Below are positions 13,901 through 25,345 of a stretch of DNA of 64,000 nucleotides, one piece after another. Made by a program: the position numbers and the translations under genes. The stretch is taken from contig OY735201.1 of assembly GCA_963457665.1 (NCBI GenBank), positions 34,172,918 through 34,236,917 of the forward strand, given 5' to 3'. The DNA is from Thysanoteuthis rhombus (Eukaryota; Mollusca; Cephalopoda; Oegopsida; Thysanoteuthidae). Numbering within the stretch: the stretch's first letter is position 1; each line of letters begins with the position of its first letter. Under the pieces are notes generated by a model. The model was not told where the DNA came from. It did not search any database and saw only the letters and a list, made by a program, of their open reading frames with translations.

Positions 13901-14813
13901 AGAAATCTATCTTTGCACGTCTTGTGCACTCAATTTGAAGCTATTATTTTTAAATTTACTTATTTCTCAATTTAATTATTTTGATTTATTTTAGTTATGT
14001 TTTGAATATTTGTGATTCAGTGTTTCACAGGAAGGAAATATTGCGGGACTCAAAAACCATGGTTATTCATTTGAACCCTTAGCAATGCACCCCTGCATAA
14101 GGAAAAAAGCCCAAAGTGAACGAAAAATACTCTTACTGACTACTGAAATGTTTTTGTCTAATTTATATCATCCTCACAGTTGGTTTGCTGTATAAGATCA
14201 AATATACACACCTCTCAGTGGAGGCAGGATAAGGAATATACATAACATATCAAATTTTTTCCGCATACATTCTAGTATAGCATGACCCACCCGATGTTTT
14301 ATTGGCAGAGGCAGCTGCAAATGTAACACAAAGACACCTGATCCAGATGTCAGAGTGCCGACACTGTTTCCTGCAATAGCACTTATCCTCCCACTCCAAT
14401 CTCAGGTGGTCTCCATATGAAGAGACTCCTGTGTGCACTACGTTTCATCAAAATCTATTGCTACAATAATGGATTATTAAAAATGGTCAGCCAGATTTAT
14501 CTAAAGATTAGGGAGAGAATTTGAGGATACCAGCAGAGATTGCTCAAACTTTACCAGACTAGGTTGACTTGACATGAATGTCTTAAAATATCTTCTCATC
14601 ACAAGATGTCAAGAGTTTACCAGAAACAAGTATTTAAATTCACAAATTCTATGGACAAAATTCTATGATTCTCAATTGGTGACTTGAATTTTCCTTTGTG
14701 ATAATAATTACTTACCTTTTACATTTCCAGACAATGAAAATGATAGCTGCAATAAAGTAGGCAAGAGCAATAATGCTGGTTGTAATAATAGCAATCAATA
14801 TGTCACTGCTCAT
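4891..14813 (-). CDS. Unrecognised small single-pass membrane protein (5 coding exons)
   Basis: Assembled from splice signals and phase: 14813-14716, 11781-11495, 9058-9031, 7402-7390, 4986-4891. The total is 522 nt, 173 residues. The start has an in-frame TGA 21 nt upstream if the acceptor at 14842 is used. Residues 1-4 are short and polar. Residues 5-29 (ILIAIITTSIIALAYFIAAI and on) form one membrane helix, followed by WKCKR and a long basic tail. The positive-inside rule therefore puts the C-terminus in the cytosol (type III anchor, or type I if an upstream exon exists). The tail has a PPLDRAFVWRLVENVS stretch, then an acidic patch rich in Glu and a Cys-containing end (CKC). All five junctions keep frame and have GT-AG borders. 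I do not recognise the family. Expression and the exact start are inference. Confidence 0.65.
5100..5480 (+). repeat. Dispersed repeat family A, copy 1
   Basis: Shares clear blocks with 35505-35775: caataattgaacagt, tctggagaatctagatgtta, gtactgatgccaattttcaa and a block ending ggttattcaatt/ggttgttcaatt. Order and orientation are the same in both. It lies in the last intron of the minus-strand membrane-protein gene. Transposon class unknown. Confidence 0.75.
5481..7389. other. Intron sequence, no feature recognised
   Basis: AT-rich intronic DNA of the minus-strand membrane-protein gene. No coding resemblance, tandem array or RNA gene was seen. Confidence 0.4.
7390..7402 (-). CDS. Membrane-protein gene, 13-nt microexon 4
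   Basis: CAATAAAGAAGAG sits between acceptor tatttcag and donor GTATGT. It takes over phase 2 from the 28-nt exon and leaves phase 0, adding NNKEE. Such a short exon is supported only because both splice sites are good and the phase fits both neighbours. Confidence 0.55.
7690..8400 (-). pseudogene. mariner-type transposase relic, 3'-truncated
   Basis: Minus-strand reading in shifting frames shows, in order: an N-terminal helix-turn-helix-like region (CPRWFNK, then RDLAKKAQ); WFLMNFHQRIMRKVQPF; TGDEKCVLY at 7993-7967, matching the family TGDEKW block with the first catalytic Asp; VYYQQLY; and RKGIILQHDIARP near 7770-7735, matching the HDNARP block with the second Asp. The segment that should carry the third catalytic Asp (about 34 residues later) is not recognisable. 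Stops and frameshifts show it is dead. It lies in an intron of the minus-strand membrane-protein gene. Confidence 0.8.
9031..9058 (-). CDS. Membrane-protein gene, 28-nt microexon 3
   Basis: Acceptor gtttag and donor GTAAGT border AGCATGAAC...CTGAA. Phase 1 in and phase 2 out; it adds EHEQREDSL plus the start of an Asn codon. Length and phase agree with both neighbours. Confidence 0.6.
9060..11494. other. Intron; uncertain degraded coding near 10.6-11.1 kb
   Basis: Most of this intron is plain AT-rich DNA. The section 10620-11120 is less AT-rich and has a 90-residue minus-strand frame (11119-10847) with several Cys. It also has a short WEDKDVLYLQ stretch near 10770 that faintly resembles WEDKCYCRKQ at about 14385. 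I cannot name it; it may be an old repeat. Confidence 0.3.
11495..11781 (-). CDS. Membrane-protein gene, coding exon 2 with NAGNAG acceptor
   Basis: Largest coding exon: 287 nt, phase 2 in and phase 1 out, donor GTAATA. It encodes the basic cytosolic tail, including PPTRTQIMLNKN, YSGRPMVYTVS and PPLDRAFVWRLVENVS. The acceptor is a tandem cagcag behind a long T tract. Use of the first AG keeps a Ser codon; use of the second, starting at 11778, drops it without shifting frame. Confidence 0.7.
11845..14715. other. Intron 1 of membrane-protein gene, nothing firm
   Basis: AT-rich intron. A 62-residue Cys-containing minus-strand frame at 14438-14250 has no splice or homology support. No tandem repeats stand out. 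Confidence 0.35.
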
Positions 14814-14842
14814 TTTGCTGTAAAGAAAATTTCACGTCCAAC
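14716..14842 (-). CDS. Membrane-protein gene, exon 1 with transmembrane helix
   Basis: The ATG at 14813-14811 begins 32 codons plus two bases, ending TGTAAAAG before donor GTAAGT. Two acceptors are possible. One is at 14842, after ttctgatttcag, and gives 29 nt of leader with an in-frame TGA. The other is at 14817, after ttctttacag, and leaves the frame open into any upstream exon. Residues 5-29 are the membrane helix. Confidence 0.65.
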
Positions 14843-17735
14843 CTGAAATCAGAAAAATTTTACTCATGAAGTTTACAATTATTGTTACTGTTTATATTAA
14901 ATTTGTATTATAGTTATTCATCTTCAAATTTGCTAAATATATTACTCTTAATGCATACTTCAGATCTTGTCATTGAATCTAAACCAGGAATTTGATTCTG
15001 AATAAACGTGGAAGTTGTGGAAACATGTATAAAAAAACGAGAAAGTAAACTTCTAATCCATCTTACATCTTGTCTGTCAAGAATCAATTTTGATTTCAAT
15101 TCTATAATCAAAGAGAAATGAGAGATGCTCTCCAAAATGAAATCATAGTAATATGATCTCTCCACTTGGTATAAATTGGTGGTCATGATGTAAATATTAC
15201 CATAAAAGGCTTTCTTTTTAAATTTTGAAACGTTCAGATTATGGTCATTTGATATTTTTCTATGATAAAAACAAAACTGAAGCTCAGAAATATAATTCAA
15301 AACTGTAGCATTTTTCATTCTAACATTTAAAATCAAAAAAAGGTTTTTCTACTCTTGCGTAGGAACATCAGATAGCCAAGTGCTTTTGTATATTGGATCG
15401 GAAAGAAGATGGGTGCCCCCAGAATTTATGTAGGAAAGAGATGTTGAAGAATAGATGGACAACCCATACTACCTTGTGAGTGGGCTTCAAAGCTATCAAA
15501 AGTATGTCTGGTTAAAGGAAGTGATAATACTATAGCATTGTTGAGTATTATAATCCTATCTTGCAGGGGGAGTATGACTAATGATAATGATGTTTATAAT
15601 CCTGAGTAGTAGTGGGATGTAGTAATTGCTAGAGATGGAGTTCATCACACGTGGGTGAGTTTACCGCCACATGCTGATATCATAAAGAGGAGTTGGAAAA
15701 GATGGAAGTACACGACCCACCATGACAGTTCCAGAATATAAACATGAAGGCTGCCATCTTGCCTTTATCAAGAGCACATGATCAGCCATATCTTCATTAG
15801 AAACAAGAGTTCTAGGCATTATGTTTGAATCTGGACTTAGCAATTAAACAGAGATCATAGTTGAAATGAAAACAAATGCAAATGTTTAGACAAACAATAA
15901 ATAGACACATTTAATGGTTTGACAAATAAGACATTAATAAACATTACAACCAATGCTGAAAAGGAAACATATAAAGATTAGAAAGATCTATTGTGAGAGG
16001 TCTGATTAGGAGAAACAGGGTTATGAAAAAATAGAGGTTATCTATGGTAGAATCAAGTTAATGGTTAGTTGGAATAGAAAGATAGACGTAAGCGCATGAG
16101 CAAATAGGTAGGAGCTCTGTGTAATATATAGTCATAGCTGCGAGTTAATGAAGTGGAGATAAATGAAATGCTATGAATCCATAAGGCTTGGTTATTTCAA
16201 AGATCAAAGAATAATCATGGAGACAGGGTTATTATTGTTATCCCAGCAATTAAGTTGTGAAGCAATGGGACACACCCAAATTTATGATCATTGAAAGCAA
16301 ACTTGGGGGTCATTCTAAACACGGAAAAACACATGACAGAAAGACTATTTAAGTTACTGAAAATACTTTCTTTCAACGCTTCCTTTCTTTTGTGCACTTC
16401 CTGGAGTAAGTGGAATTGAGATATAGTATATAAGAAAAAAAAAAAAAGGTAATGAACTCGAAAGTCAGGTTTAAAAAGCATTGATTACAGGAAGTTTGCA
16501 CTTTTATAGGCAGGAACTAAAGGTAATGACGTATTTTATACATGGTTAGATTTAGGATTTTGTATCTAAAGCTAATATTCGATTACTTTCATATCAATAT
16601 CAACTAAAAATAAATAAGTCACTACTATATTAATATCTGACTCCATAATTGAAATATTACTGAGTCATATCCTTTTGTCATAAAAGGAAAACAGGTTGAT
16701 CTGATTTATCGATGGACACGCTACCCTCTATAAAAATGAAAACAACATAGCAACCGAAAGACTGAAGCACCTCTAAAGAGAGAACAAACCTTCATTAATG
16801 CAACAAATAAAAAAAGAAGATATGTGTTTCATAGGTATGTCTGTGGGATACAAAGGGATTTTCGTACTTATAATATTGTGGGTAATGTCTCTTAAATGAG
16901 TGAAATCAAACTGGGACACATATCTATTAAAAGTGTAAAGGTGTTAAATAGAGTTTGAAGAGTTGTGCAGAATAAGCTTTAGATGACACTGGTTTAAAAG
17001 GGGTCTTGGAGGGCTGTCAAGACCTGTCAGCCAATATGTCTGTACAGTAACATGATAAAGTAAGAAGAGAGAGATTTGAATTTGGCGCTTGTCATGTGAC
17101 TGCGTTTTAAAGTTCTCATTGGCTGAGCCATTTTTGTGATAATGTGCAACAAAAAAAAAACAAAAAAAATAAGCACCGAGTAGCTATGAGCGATTACTTT
17201 GAAAACAAATGAAAGATTGATACAAATAATTTCATAAACTTATTAAACATATTTTTTCTGATTATCCAGATTTTTGGCTATTGTAGATTTCTATCAGCTA
17301 AATTCCAAGAAAAGAAAAGTGAGAGACACTCAAGACTTACAATAACTAAGAATCATACGCTTGGGAAGCATGATGATGAAAAATTTGTAATAACACAAAT
17401 TCCTGCTAATCAAAAAGATGTCCAAAACATTACATCACAAAGTAAACAACAAATTCAGAATAAGAAATTTGCAACGTTTTATTCAGTTTGAAAAGGGCAA
17501 ATATTATTCCTAAAAACAAATAGTATGTTCACTACAAAGAAAAAAAATCTATTCTCTGATGTATTCAGTAAGATTTAATAAGGAGTTCCAGAGATTCTCC
17601 ATTAACAGCAAATCTCATGAAATCTCACAACAGTCGAGATTTCCTTGCTTACCATACTTCTAGTCATAAAGAGTCTCCGCTATGGTTTGGCTCAATTATT
17701 TTTGTTCATGATTTGTAAAAACATCCATGGGCATC
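14843..17735. other. Non-coding or unrecognised, upstream of exon 1
   Basis: A 140-residue minus-strand frame (15336-14914) and a 60-residue one (15843-15661) are open, but I recognise no domain and see no splice support. The rest is AT-rich spacer or intron. Confidence 0.35.
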
Positions 17736-17739
17736 CAGT

Positions 17740-17905
17740 GGAGGGGACAAATGGGGCAATAGCCCACTCTGTATCAGAACTTCTCACCTAGGGTGGGGGT
17801 TTGAAAGTTGGAACCTTATATTCAATGAAATATAATAGTGCTATACAATTGTTTTATCCAACCCCTACTTAATGTACCCATATAAAAATATTGTTTGCTA
17901 GTAAC
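17740..17905 (+). repeat. Dispersed repeat family C, copy 1
   Basis: Matches 23845-24020 in the same orientation, with shared blocks such as tgttttat, aacttaatgtacccat and the ggggg-rich stretch before it. Class unknown. Confidence 0.6.
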
Positions 17906-18030
17906 AGTGTTGTGCTAAGATGTATACAGAATATACCCTTTTGCACCACCACCCCAAAAAAGGCAGCAGACACCCAATTATCAAGTCTGTAAGTCAGACT
18001 ATAGATACGCAAGTTCTCTCCCTTGTACAT

Positions 18031-18515
18031 TCCGAGATAAACAGTTGGAGGGGGAAGAAACGTGAGGTAATGGGAGTGTTTTGGTAAGTCAGCTAGTCAG
18101 TCAGTGATAAACATCGCTGGTCGTACTTTCAAAAACAACAGTGTTTCAATAGAGACTTGGAAAATTCTGGGTTTCAAGAGCCTTTTCAAACTTGGATGAT
18201 GTTCCTAGGGGAGAATATGCACTCTGAAAAAATTAGTGGGAAGGCATCAATTCACCTGTTTTTCAAACATTCTCAAATATACAGTTGGTGAGGGAAGAAA
18301 CGTGAGGTAATTGTAGTATTTTGGTGTGTCAGCACGTCAGTCAGTGATAGACATCGCTACTCGAGATGATCGTACATTCAAAAGTAACTGTGTTTCAATA
18401 GAGACTTGGAAAAATTCTTAGTTTCAAGGACCTTTTCAAACTTGAGTGATGTTCCTAGGGGAGCAAATACACTTTGAAAAAAATAGTAGGAAGGCATCAA
18501 TTCGCTTGTTATTAA
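18031..18515 (+). repeat. Two tandem copies of a 240-bp unit
   Basis: Copies start near 18031 and 18271. Shared blocks include ggaagaaacgtgaggtaat, gtgtttcaatagagacttgg, ccttttcaaacttg, gatgttcctaggggag and ggaaggcatcaatt, all in the same order at 240-bp offset. Divergence is modest. Confidence 0.85.
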
Positions 18516-19792
18516 ATTAACCAAAGATTTTACCACCTATACACAAAAATAAATAAAAAGATGTTATCGTTGACAAGAACAGGTGAAAAGGAAGTAGCTT
18601 TTGTTAACATTTCACAGTTCACTACACATGCTTATGAAATACACAAAAAGGCAAGATACTGCAACTTGAGAAGTGCGCGCCCAAATTAGAAGAGATAAGC
18701 GAATTGATGAAAGAAAAATACGATAAAAATTCATCAAGTATATTGTCATTGCTTTGAAGAAATTATATTTTAAAATTTTTTTTATTTGTGCACCGTTTTT
18801 AGCAGAGTGTGAAAAATTTACTTCACTATCACAGGACCACCTTTCCTATTGAGTCAAAAAAAATGAATAAATGAATGTACCAAAAATTTTATTTTCTTTC
18901 TTAAATTGCTTGCTTGCTTGCTAAAAACTTGTTCAATTTTGCATCTGAATTTATTCGATATAATTGTTAATCGGTCTTTTGAAAAATAAAAACAATTGAA
19001 ATATCAAGACGCCTTCTTGCAATTGTTCTCCACCCTATTTCAAGTTACATACTAATACAGCAAGTTCCAATAAAATGAACAAATTTCATTTTCTTTTTAT
19101 TTTTAGAACCTTTGACGAAACAAAAAAGAACAGATTCATGGAATCAAATGTTAAAGAATGGATGGTTAAAGAATTGAGAAATTCTTTTGAAGTGTTAAAA
19201 ATAAATAACAATCAAATCACAAGAATTACAAATAAACTATAACGCCAACAGATACCAAAAAAAAAGTATTAAAAGATGAGGATAGTAGGTCAGAATACTA
19301 TAACAAGAAAAATTGTTGTCGACATTTCGCGGTAGATGGGTGTTCACAAAAACGCTTTTGAGTTGGAAACAATGGGACTCCTGATTTCGGGTTAACTACT
19401 TTGAACCCCTCTGTGCACGGGGCACACCCTTCGCCCGTCTCTCATTGTTATAATTTGACAATCTTGGTAGAGTGTTTTTGTTTTATGGGGGGTATTGTTT
19501 TTCTCAAGTAGAAAATATGCACAGCAAGTGGTTCATCTTTTGAAAACTTCAAAGCATATTAAGATACAAATTATGATTTATTATGCGAAGAAATTCCAAC
19601 ATGAATTCGATTCATCAAGCAAGACGAGGTATAGATTGTTCAGTTCTATAACTTTAATGGAGTTCAAAATCATCTGAAATTATTACACATTGAGAAATCT
19701 TCAAACATTTTTTACGCATGTTAAGGTTACTTTTGTTATTTATAAACAAAGATTTTTGTTTTTTTTAATTGAAAATAAATTAATATATTTAC
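18516..19792. other. Spacer, nothing recognised
   Basis: AT-rich DNA with a short TTGC run near 18907. No coding resemblance was seen. Confidence 0.35.
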
Positions 19793-19956
19793 CTGTTTGT
19801 TAGTGACCTAAGACGAGATCTTTCATTTGTCACACCAAGTCTATTTTGCACCTTTCGAAATTCTTTCGTTTTTACTTTGCTAGGCTTCTTTACTTCTACT
19901 ATGTCTACACACTTCGTATTTAACAATAACAGGTGTGTACTCTGATATTCAACAAC
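19793..19956 (-). CDS. Candidate upstream exon of the membrane-protein gene
   Basis: On the minus strand a 164-nt stretch is open for 54 codons between acceptor-like aagtttag and donor AACAG/GTAAAT. It encodes a basic peptide including KKPSKVKTKEFRKVQNRLGV and NERSRLRSLTN. It ends in phase 2, which fits the 14817 acceptor of the transmembrane exon and would give ...LTN-SKMSSD.... There is no in-frame ATG, so a further upstream exon would be needed. It could equally be non-coding 5' UTR or chance. Confidence 0.3.
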
Positions 19957-20005
19957 CTAAACTTGAATTTGAGTTGATGATCCGACAGGTATTTTCTTTT
20001 CTTTT

Positions 20006-20006
20006 C

Positions 20007-20041
<35 letters not shown>

Positions 20042-20043
20042 TT
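20006..20043. repeat. (CT)n microsatellite
   Basis: A CT run with one interruption (ctgt). Confidence 0.9.
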
Positions 20044-22240
20044 TATTTCCCTAGAGGCTTTGTTGGTTTATTGTCCTAACCCACCAAACTACATGTAATT
20101 ATTATTTCTTTTAGCTTTCTACTTCTCTTTTTCTGCCTTATATCACCTCCATATTCAAATGAATGGAATATTTTTTCTCAAATAAATGTAGAAGGACAAC
20201 TAGACGAAGATATTCCAAATTTAACTTACGAACTCAAGGATTTTACTGCACCATAATAAAAAATAAACTGATAGATTGAAAAAATTAAATTGAATCAAAT
20301 GTTGAGATTGGCAATAATTCACAAAGAACATTTAGAAAATATATTTTTCTATCAAAATCCTTTGGGAACCAAATTCATATTTTGTTGAAATAATTGGAAA
20401 GCAGAGCATTTCAGAGTTCCTATTTAGATATTGTTGATTACTTTTGAGCATAACTGACATTTAATTTGTTTTCAGTTCCCTGCTCTAAGCTTCTAATTGT
20501 CTTCAAGATTATTTAATCTATAGTTTAGTTTGTAGCTTTTCTTTTGATTTTTAAACTCAGTCTTCACTTGACATATTTGCCAATGTGTGTGTCAGTCACC
20601 TTGGGTTACTGTTTTTTGTTTTCATGTACATGAAGTGGTCTGGCTTTAATCAATATTCATCTGTAAATTGATCTCTTAGTCATTTTCTTCTATTGGTTCA
20701 TATAAGCAGCGAAAGTTGCCCAGCGCAGATAGATTTTTGAATAGAAAATTAATATATTTCCAGGGTTTATCACCGATTTTAAAATTTCGGCTCTCAGGAA
20801 TAAAGATCAGGCGGCAAATCTGGAATTTTTTGTTATCTATTTCCCATTTAGATGATAGTTTCATTACATTCCTTATTAGAGAAATCTCGGCATAAGCAGC
20901 AGTTTTTGCAATTAGCAGATCTATAATTAAATTTAGTTCAGTTAAAAACTGTTCCTTAGCACATATATCCAAGCAGATGTAAAGGACAAGACTATTCCAT
21001 TATGAAGACCCAAGTGATCAATATCCTGTAAGATTCTTTTGAAAAGATTTTCTTTTTAATCAATTATGCTATGATTAACCCAATGTCCACTAAGATTATT
21101 TTATGAAATCTAGAAATATATCCATTGAATGTTTTTAAATCAAATCAAAGACTATTGTTTTTCCACTTCCAAAGTTGTATATCACTTCACCAGCAAAGGC
21201 AGACACAAGCCTTGCTGGAAAATTCGTTCTTAGTTGCAACACTAGTCTTATAATATTGAATCCATTCCTAGACATCTCTTCCTCTTTTTCAGCTTTATCT
21301 TCCCCCTCCAGGGATGCTGCTTACTACTCTGTATAAGTAACTATTTTTTGCTATATTTTAGATCCACCTATACATTTAATTACTACTTTTGTGATCACCA
21401 GAGAGAAAAAAAGAATATCACAAAAAGGTCATGTCAATAGTTATATATACCTTCTCTAACAGAGGCAGATACGAACCCTGCTGATGAATTAAGACCTGTT
21501 TCATATCACACATGAATTAGATATCATTCACCTGAACTAATTTTATGAAAGCTGAAGAACTGCTTGAGCAGAAGAGTTGATCGCTGTAAAAAAAAAAAAC
21601 AAGCAAATAAAGTAGATAGGCAGAAATCGGAGAGTTTTCAATTTAATCTGTTCATAAAAAGTGATGTTTGTGATTTTTAGAGTTTTTTTTTCTTTTAAGA
21701 TCTCAGAACAAAGTTGACTATATGTACAAACCTCTCAACAGAAAAATAAACAAACATTCATTCTTCTTATCATTCTCAGACCTCTTCTATTAATGATACT
21801 AGAGTGCCTATTGTTAACGAGATATCTCCCCCTTACTTTCCCTTCCTCTCTATTTAGAATATGAAGTTCCTATTTGATCTATGATTAAGCAGTTTTTCAT
21901 CAGCATCCAGTGGACTCAGCTAAAAATGCAGGTACAAAAAAATATGCCCTTTTTAGCATAAATTTACATTGTGAGAACAATAACAACATATTGGGGGGTT
22001 GATTTTCAAAAAACTAATTTACTAAAACCCTGCTCTGGGATCCCATTTGTACACAGAAAATTTAATAGGGTCAGACATTTGGTGATTATTAATAAAATCT
22101 GCTTTTAAAACAGATGTTTTATGACAATGAATCAAGTTCATTTTTATTTGAATGTTCTAAGAAACGTTTTCTCTCTGTCGATTGAAGAAAAAATATTTGG
22201 TCAGAAAAGTGAGTGAAATTTTGATCATACCTTAAATATT
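20044..22240. other. Spacer, nothing firm
   Basis: A 98-residue minus-strand frame at 20972-20676 is unsupported by splice sites or recognised motifs. No tandem array was seen. Confidence 0.35.
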
Positions 22241-22429
22241 ATACTAGTATATACCCGTTAAAAAAAAAAGATGGGGTTATTTATGTACAGACCGGCACTA
22301 AGGATTCTCAAGCTATTTTATTAAGTTATTCATTTTTGATAAATCAGGAGTCCTAATTTCAAGTTTTTATCAAAGTCTAATCTGAACCTGTTTTAAAGGG
22401 TGTTCGGACACGAAGTCTTTAGACAAAAC

Positions 22430-22825
22430 TATGTCATGTAAGAAAAGTCACCACTGATATCAATTATTATTTAAAAAAGTGTCATGGGAAGAAACTTATT
22501 TCATTAAAAATATAATATATTATCATAGATATAAAAATTTTCATTACAAAATAAAGTTGAATTTTACTTGAAAAAAAATCACGAAAAAAGTATGGCCAAA
22601 TTTGACAAAATTGGCCTTTTTAGAAATTCACCTTTTTCTCTGGCTATATGTAAATTCTGAGCCTTTTTGATTTTGTTTATCATTAATGAATTCTTTTTTT
22701 AGTGTCCAGACAATATTACAATGTTTTTCAGCCATTTTGATGAGTTTTTGCCCAGAAACATATCAAACTACCTAGCAAATCTACATTTTCCTTCTTGTCT
22801 GACGATGATACTTTTATTAAATTGA
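22430..22825 (+). repeat. Dispersed repeat family B, copy 1
   Basis: Shares agaaacttatttcatta, agtatggccaaa, tgacaaa.tggcctttt, attgcaatgttttt/attacaatgtttttc and tacct.cnaa...cttcttgtctg with 25973-26343. An inverted, shorter version lies at 24845-24609. A motif ctagtatatacccgtta lies just upstream at 22246 and may mark an element edge. Confidence 0.75.
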
Positions 22826-23139
22826 TTTCATAATTGCATGAAATTGCTGCACAAACATTGAGTTTGTTTTTAATCTGTTCACACATTTCAAAGTTTTGCT
22901 AAATTTTAGTTCGAATTTGAAATTGAAATCAAAGTTTAATAAAAAAAAAAAATTAAATTTCAGCTAGTATCCAAGAATTGCAGTCAAAAAAGGAATTGAT
23001 TTTTCTTTGGATTATCAAAAAATTTTTTCAAGAGGGTTGGAGGAAAAAATTTGGGAGTATGGAGGATAAAAAGATTTGGGTCTAAATAATTTTGGTGGGA
23101 AGTGGGTAAAAAATAGTGAGGGGTAAACATTCGTTCCCT

Positions 23140-23374
23140 TTACCCATTCTCTCTATCATAAGAGAAAATCCTCTTTCCACTGTAAAAAGATGAAAATCCT
23201 CTGTCTATCATAAAAAGATAAACATTCTCTATCTCTGTCTCAAAAGAGATAAAGATTTTTTTCTCGATCTCTATTGTGAAAAAAATAAACATCCTCTCTC
23301 TTTCTTTCACTCTATCAGGAGAAAATTACCATAAAACAACCAACATCCTTTCTCTCTCTATTATAAAAAATAAA

Positions 23375-23415
<41 letters not shown>
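23140..23415 (+). repeat. Degenerate CT-rich tandem array ending in (CT)n
   Basis: Irregular units of roughly 35-45 bp built from ctctatcataaaaagataaa and cattctctct words. They end in a clean (CT)n run at about 23374-23415. Confidence 0.75.
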
Positions 23416-23418
<3 letters not shown>

Positions 23419-23662
23419 CTGAAGCCTAATTCAAATGTGATTAAAGATGCAGATTATACTATAAACATGTCACATAAACGGTCACAAAGCATGTGTCCAT
23501 CTCAGTGTGGATTTTTATTGTAAATCAAATACACTCCTCATATCGAGATCCATAAATCCAAATGACTTCAAACTTGACTCTGCAATGTCTGAGATGTATG
23601 GATCAACATATTTTGGGAATATCAACTTTATACAATGGCCAATTGTTGAGATATCTCTGTGC

Positions 23663-23682
23663 ATACACACACACACACACAC
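23663..23682. repeat. (CA)n microsatellite
   Basis: A short CA run. Confidence 0.85.
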
Positions 23683-23844
23683 ATTTCTCAAAATATATTG
23701 AAATAAGATAAATTGAAATGAAATGAATAGCTCTACCTGTTTTTTAATGAGTCAAATACTTTTCCAACTCTTTTAAAATATATCAGCTGAGAATAGAAAA
23801 GTTTTGGCTACTTATTCAACTGATTGTTGTGTTCATGGGTATTT

Positions 23845-24020
23845 TCGGGATGGGGGAGGATCAAAAAGGGTATTTATCCACCCCTACCAGGTCAGGCTTT
23901 CCCACCCAGCTTGAGGGGGGGGGGATCCAAAGTTGAAACCGTGTTGTCAATAAAGGATAATGGTGCAATACTAATGTTTTATGTAACTCCAACTTAATGT
24001 ACCCATGAAAAAGATGGTAT
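23845..24020 (+). repeat. Dispersed repeat family C, copy 2
   Basis: Same order of blocks as 17740-17905, including aacttaatgtacccat and a G run. Class unknown. Confidence 0.6.
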
Positions 24021-24284
24021 CATTATACGCTGGATTTTATTCTAATCACTTGGAAGCGGCTGATGGAATATCAGATGCAAAATTTCTTTGTCCTGAGTCT
24101 AGATCTGAATCAGATAGGAAAATTCAAGAAAATTCACAGGTGGTGATGAAAGTAGTGAAATAATGATTTTTCTGGAGTAGTTAAGGTTAAATACCACTGT
24201 AATGTCCCTTGTGGTTATTTGATAAATTCACTTATAAATCATTAAAATCATTTTCATTCAAATCTTTTAAAATCCATGCATCTA

Positions 24285-24845
24285 TCTATATATAAGCCAA
24301 ATACGCAAATGAGTATCTTTATGTAATTATCTGTTGTGTCAGAGTCCTGTTTTAACCTTAAAGTTATAATGGATTGGTCCATGTGAAACAGATTAACAAA
24401 GCTAAAAAGTGCAATAAAAGGGTTTTAAAATGTGATTGTCTGCTTTCATAACAACAAAGAATATGTTAAAATTTTAAAGTGTGAAAGAAACATTATGTGA
24501 ATGAAAGAAGAAAAGAGTCTTGAGTTGGAGAATGAATTAAAGGAAGAGTGATATATTTAATGAGTAAGTCAGTCTCTCTTTCTCCTGACTTTCATTTGAT
24601 ATTCCTTTAAATGTAGGAAAATATCTCTGCCAGACAGGAAGAGAAATGCTGAGTTCATAGATAGTTGGAGGCGTTTCTGGATAAAAATCACCAAAAAACA
24701 TTGCAATACATTGTCAGCACAAATACAAAAAAAAGATATTTATTAAAAGTACTATAGCAAAAAAGTCAAAATGGCTAAAAATTTATACATGGTCAAACTA
24801 AAAAGTTTTTGTAAAAAAAGCCAGATTTGTCAAACATGGCCCTGC
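24285..24845 (-). repeat. Dispersed repeat family B, inverted copy
   Basis: The reverse complement of this stretch follows 25973-26695 block by block: gctgacaatgtattgcaatg, tctggcagagatattttc, ttatacagataatta-like and caatccattataactt. With copy 3 it makes an inverted pair about 1.1 kb apart. Confidence 0.75.
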
Positions 24846-25159
24846 CTTTTTCCTAATTCTTAAAAATTAAATAATAAATGATAGTCGATGGACAGCTTTA
24901 TACGCAGAATTAAAAATTAAATAAAATACTCTTGTTAATAGAACAGATTCCAACAATTGTCATAGGCAAAAAAAAAAAAGCTCCCCTTTTATTGAAAAGA
25001 AAAATGCAGTTAGAATCATAAAAACTGAATTCATTTCATGATCTGAATGGTGGATGTAGCTGAAATATCAATTCAGAATGCATTTGATTTTTAAAAATGA
25101 ATAACAATGAGCAGGTCATTTTAAATATACCACCATGGACATTCAAATAAAAGGAATAG

Positions 25160-25345
25160 AATACATCTCATTTCACCAAACAAACCATAACAAATTAATA
25201 ATAAAATTTTGATTAATAGAACAATTGGTGAGGAAGGTACAAATTAGGCTTAATGCCTCACAAGCAGCTGTAACCACTATTATATTTCCAGCAACAGTAT
25301 AATCTTTTCATTTTTCAATTTACATTCAGCTGAGTAGACATGATG
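25160..25345 (+). repeat. Dispersed repeat family D, copy 1
   Basis: Shares atttcaccaaacaa, gtacaaattagg/atacaaattagg and ttaatgc.ncacaagca with 59553-59700. Confidence 0.6.

Noticed and set aside
14914-15336. 140-codon minus-strand open frame
   Set aside because: No recognised domain and no splice signal linking it to the transmembrane exon. It could be chance in AT-rich DNA.
15661-15843. Resemblance of GTVMVGRVLPSF to a DM9-type repeat
   Set aside because: A single short similarity, with no second repeat and no Gly-rich surroundings.
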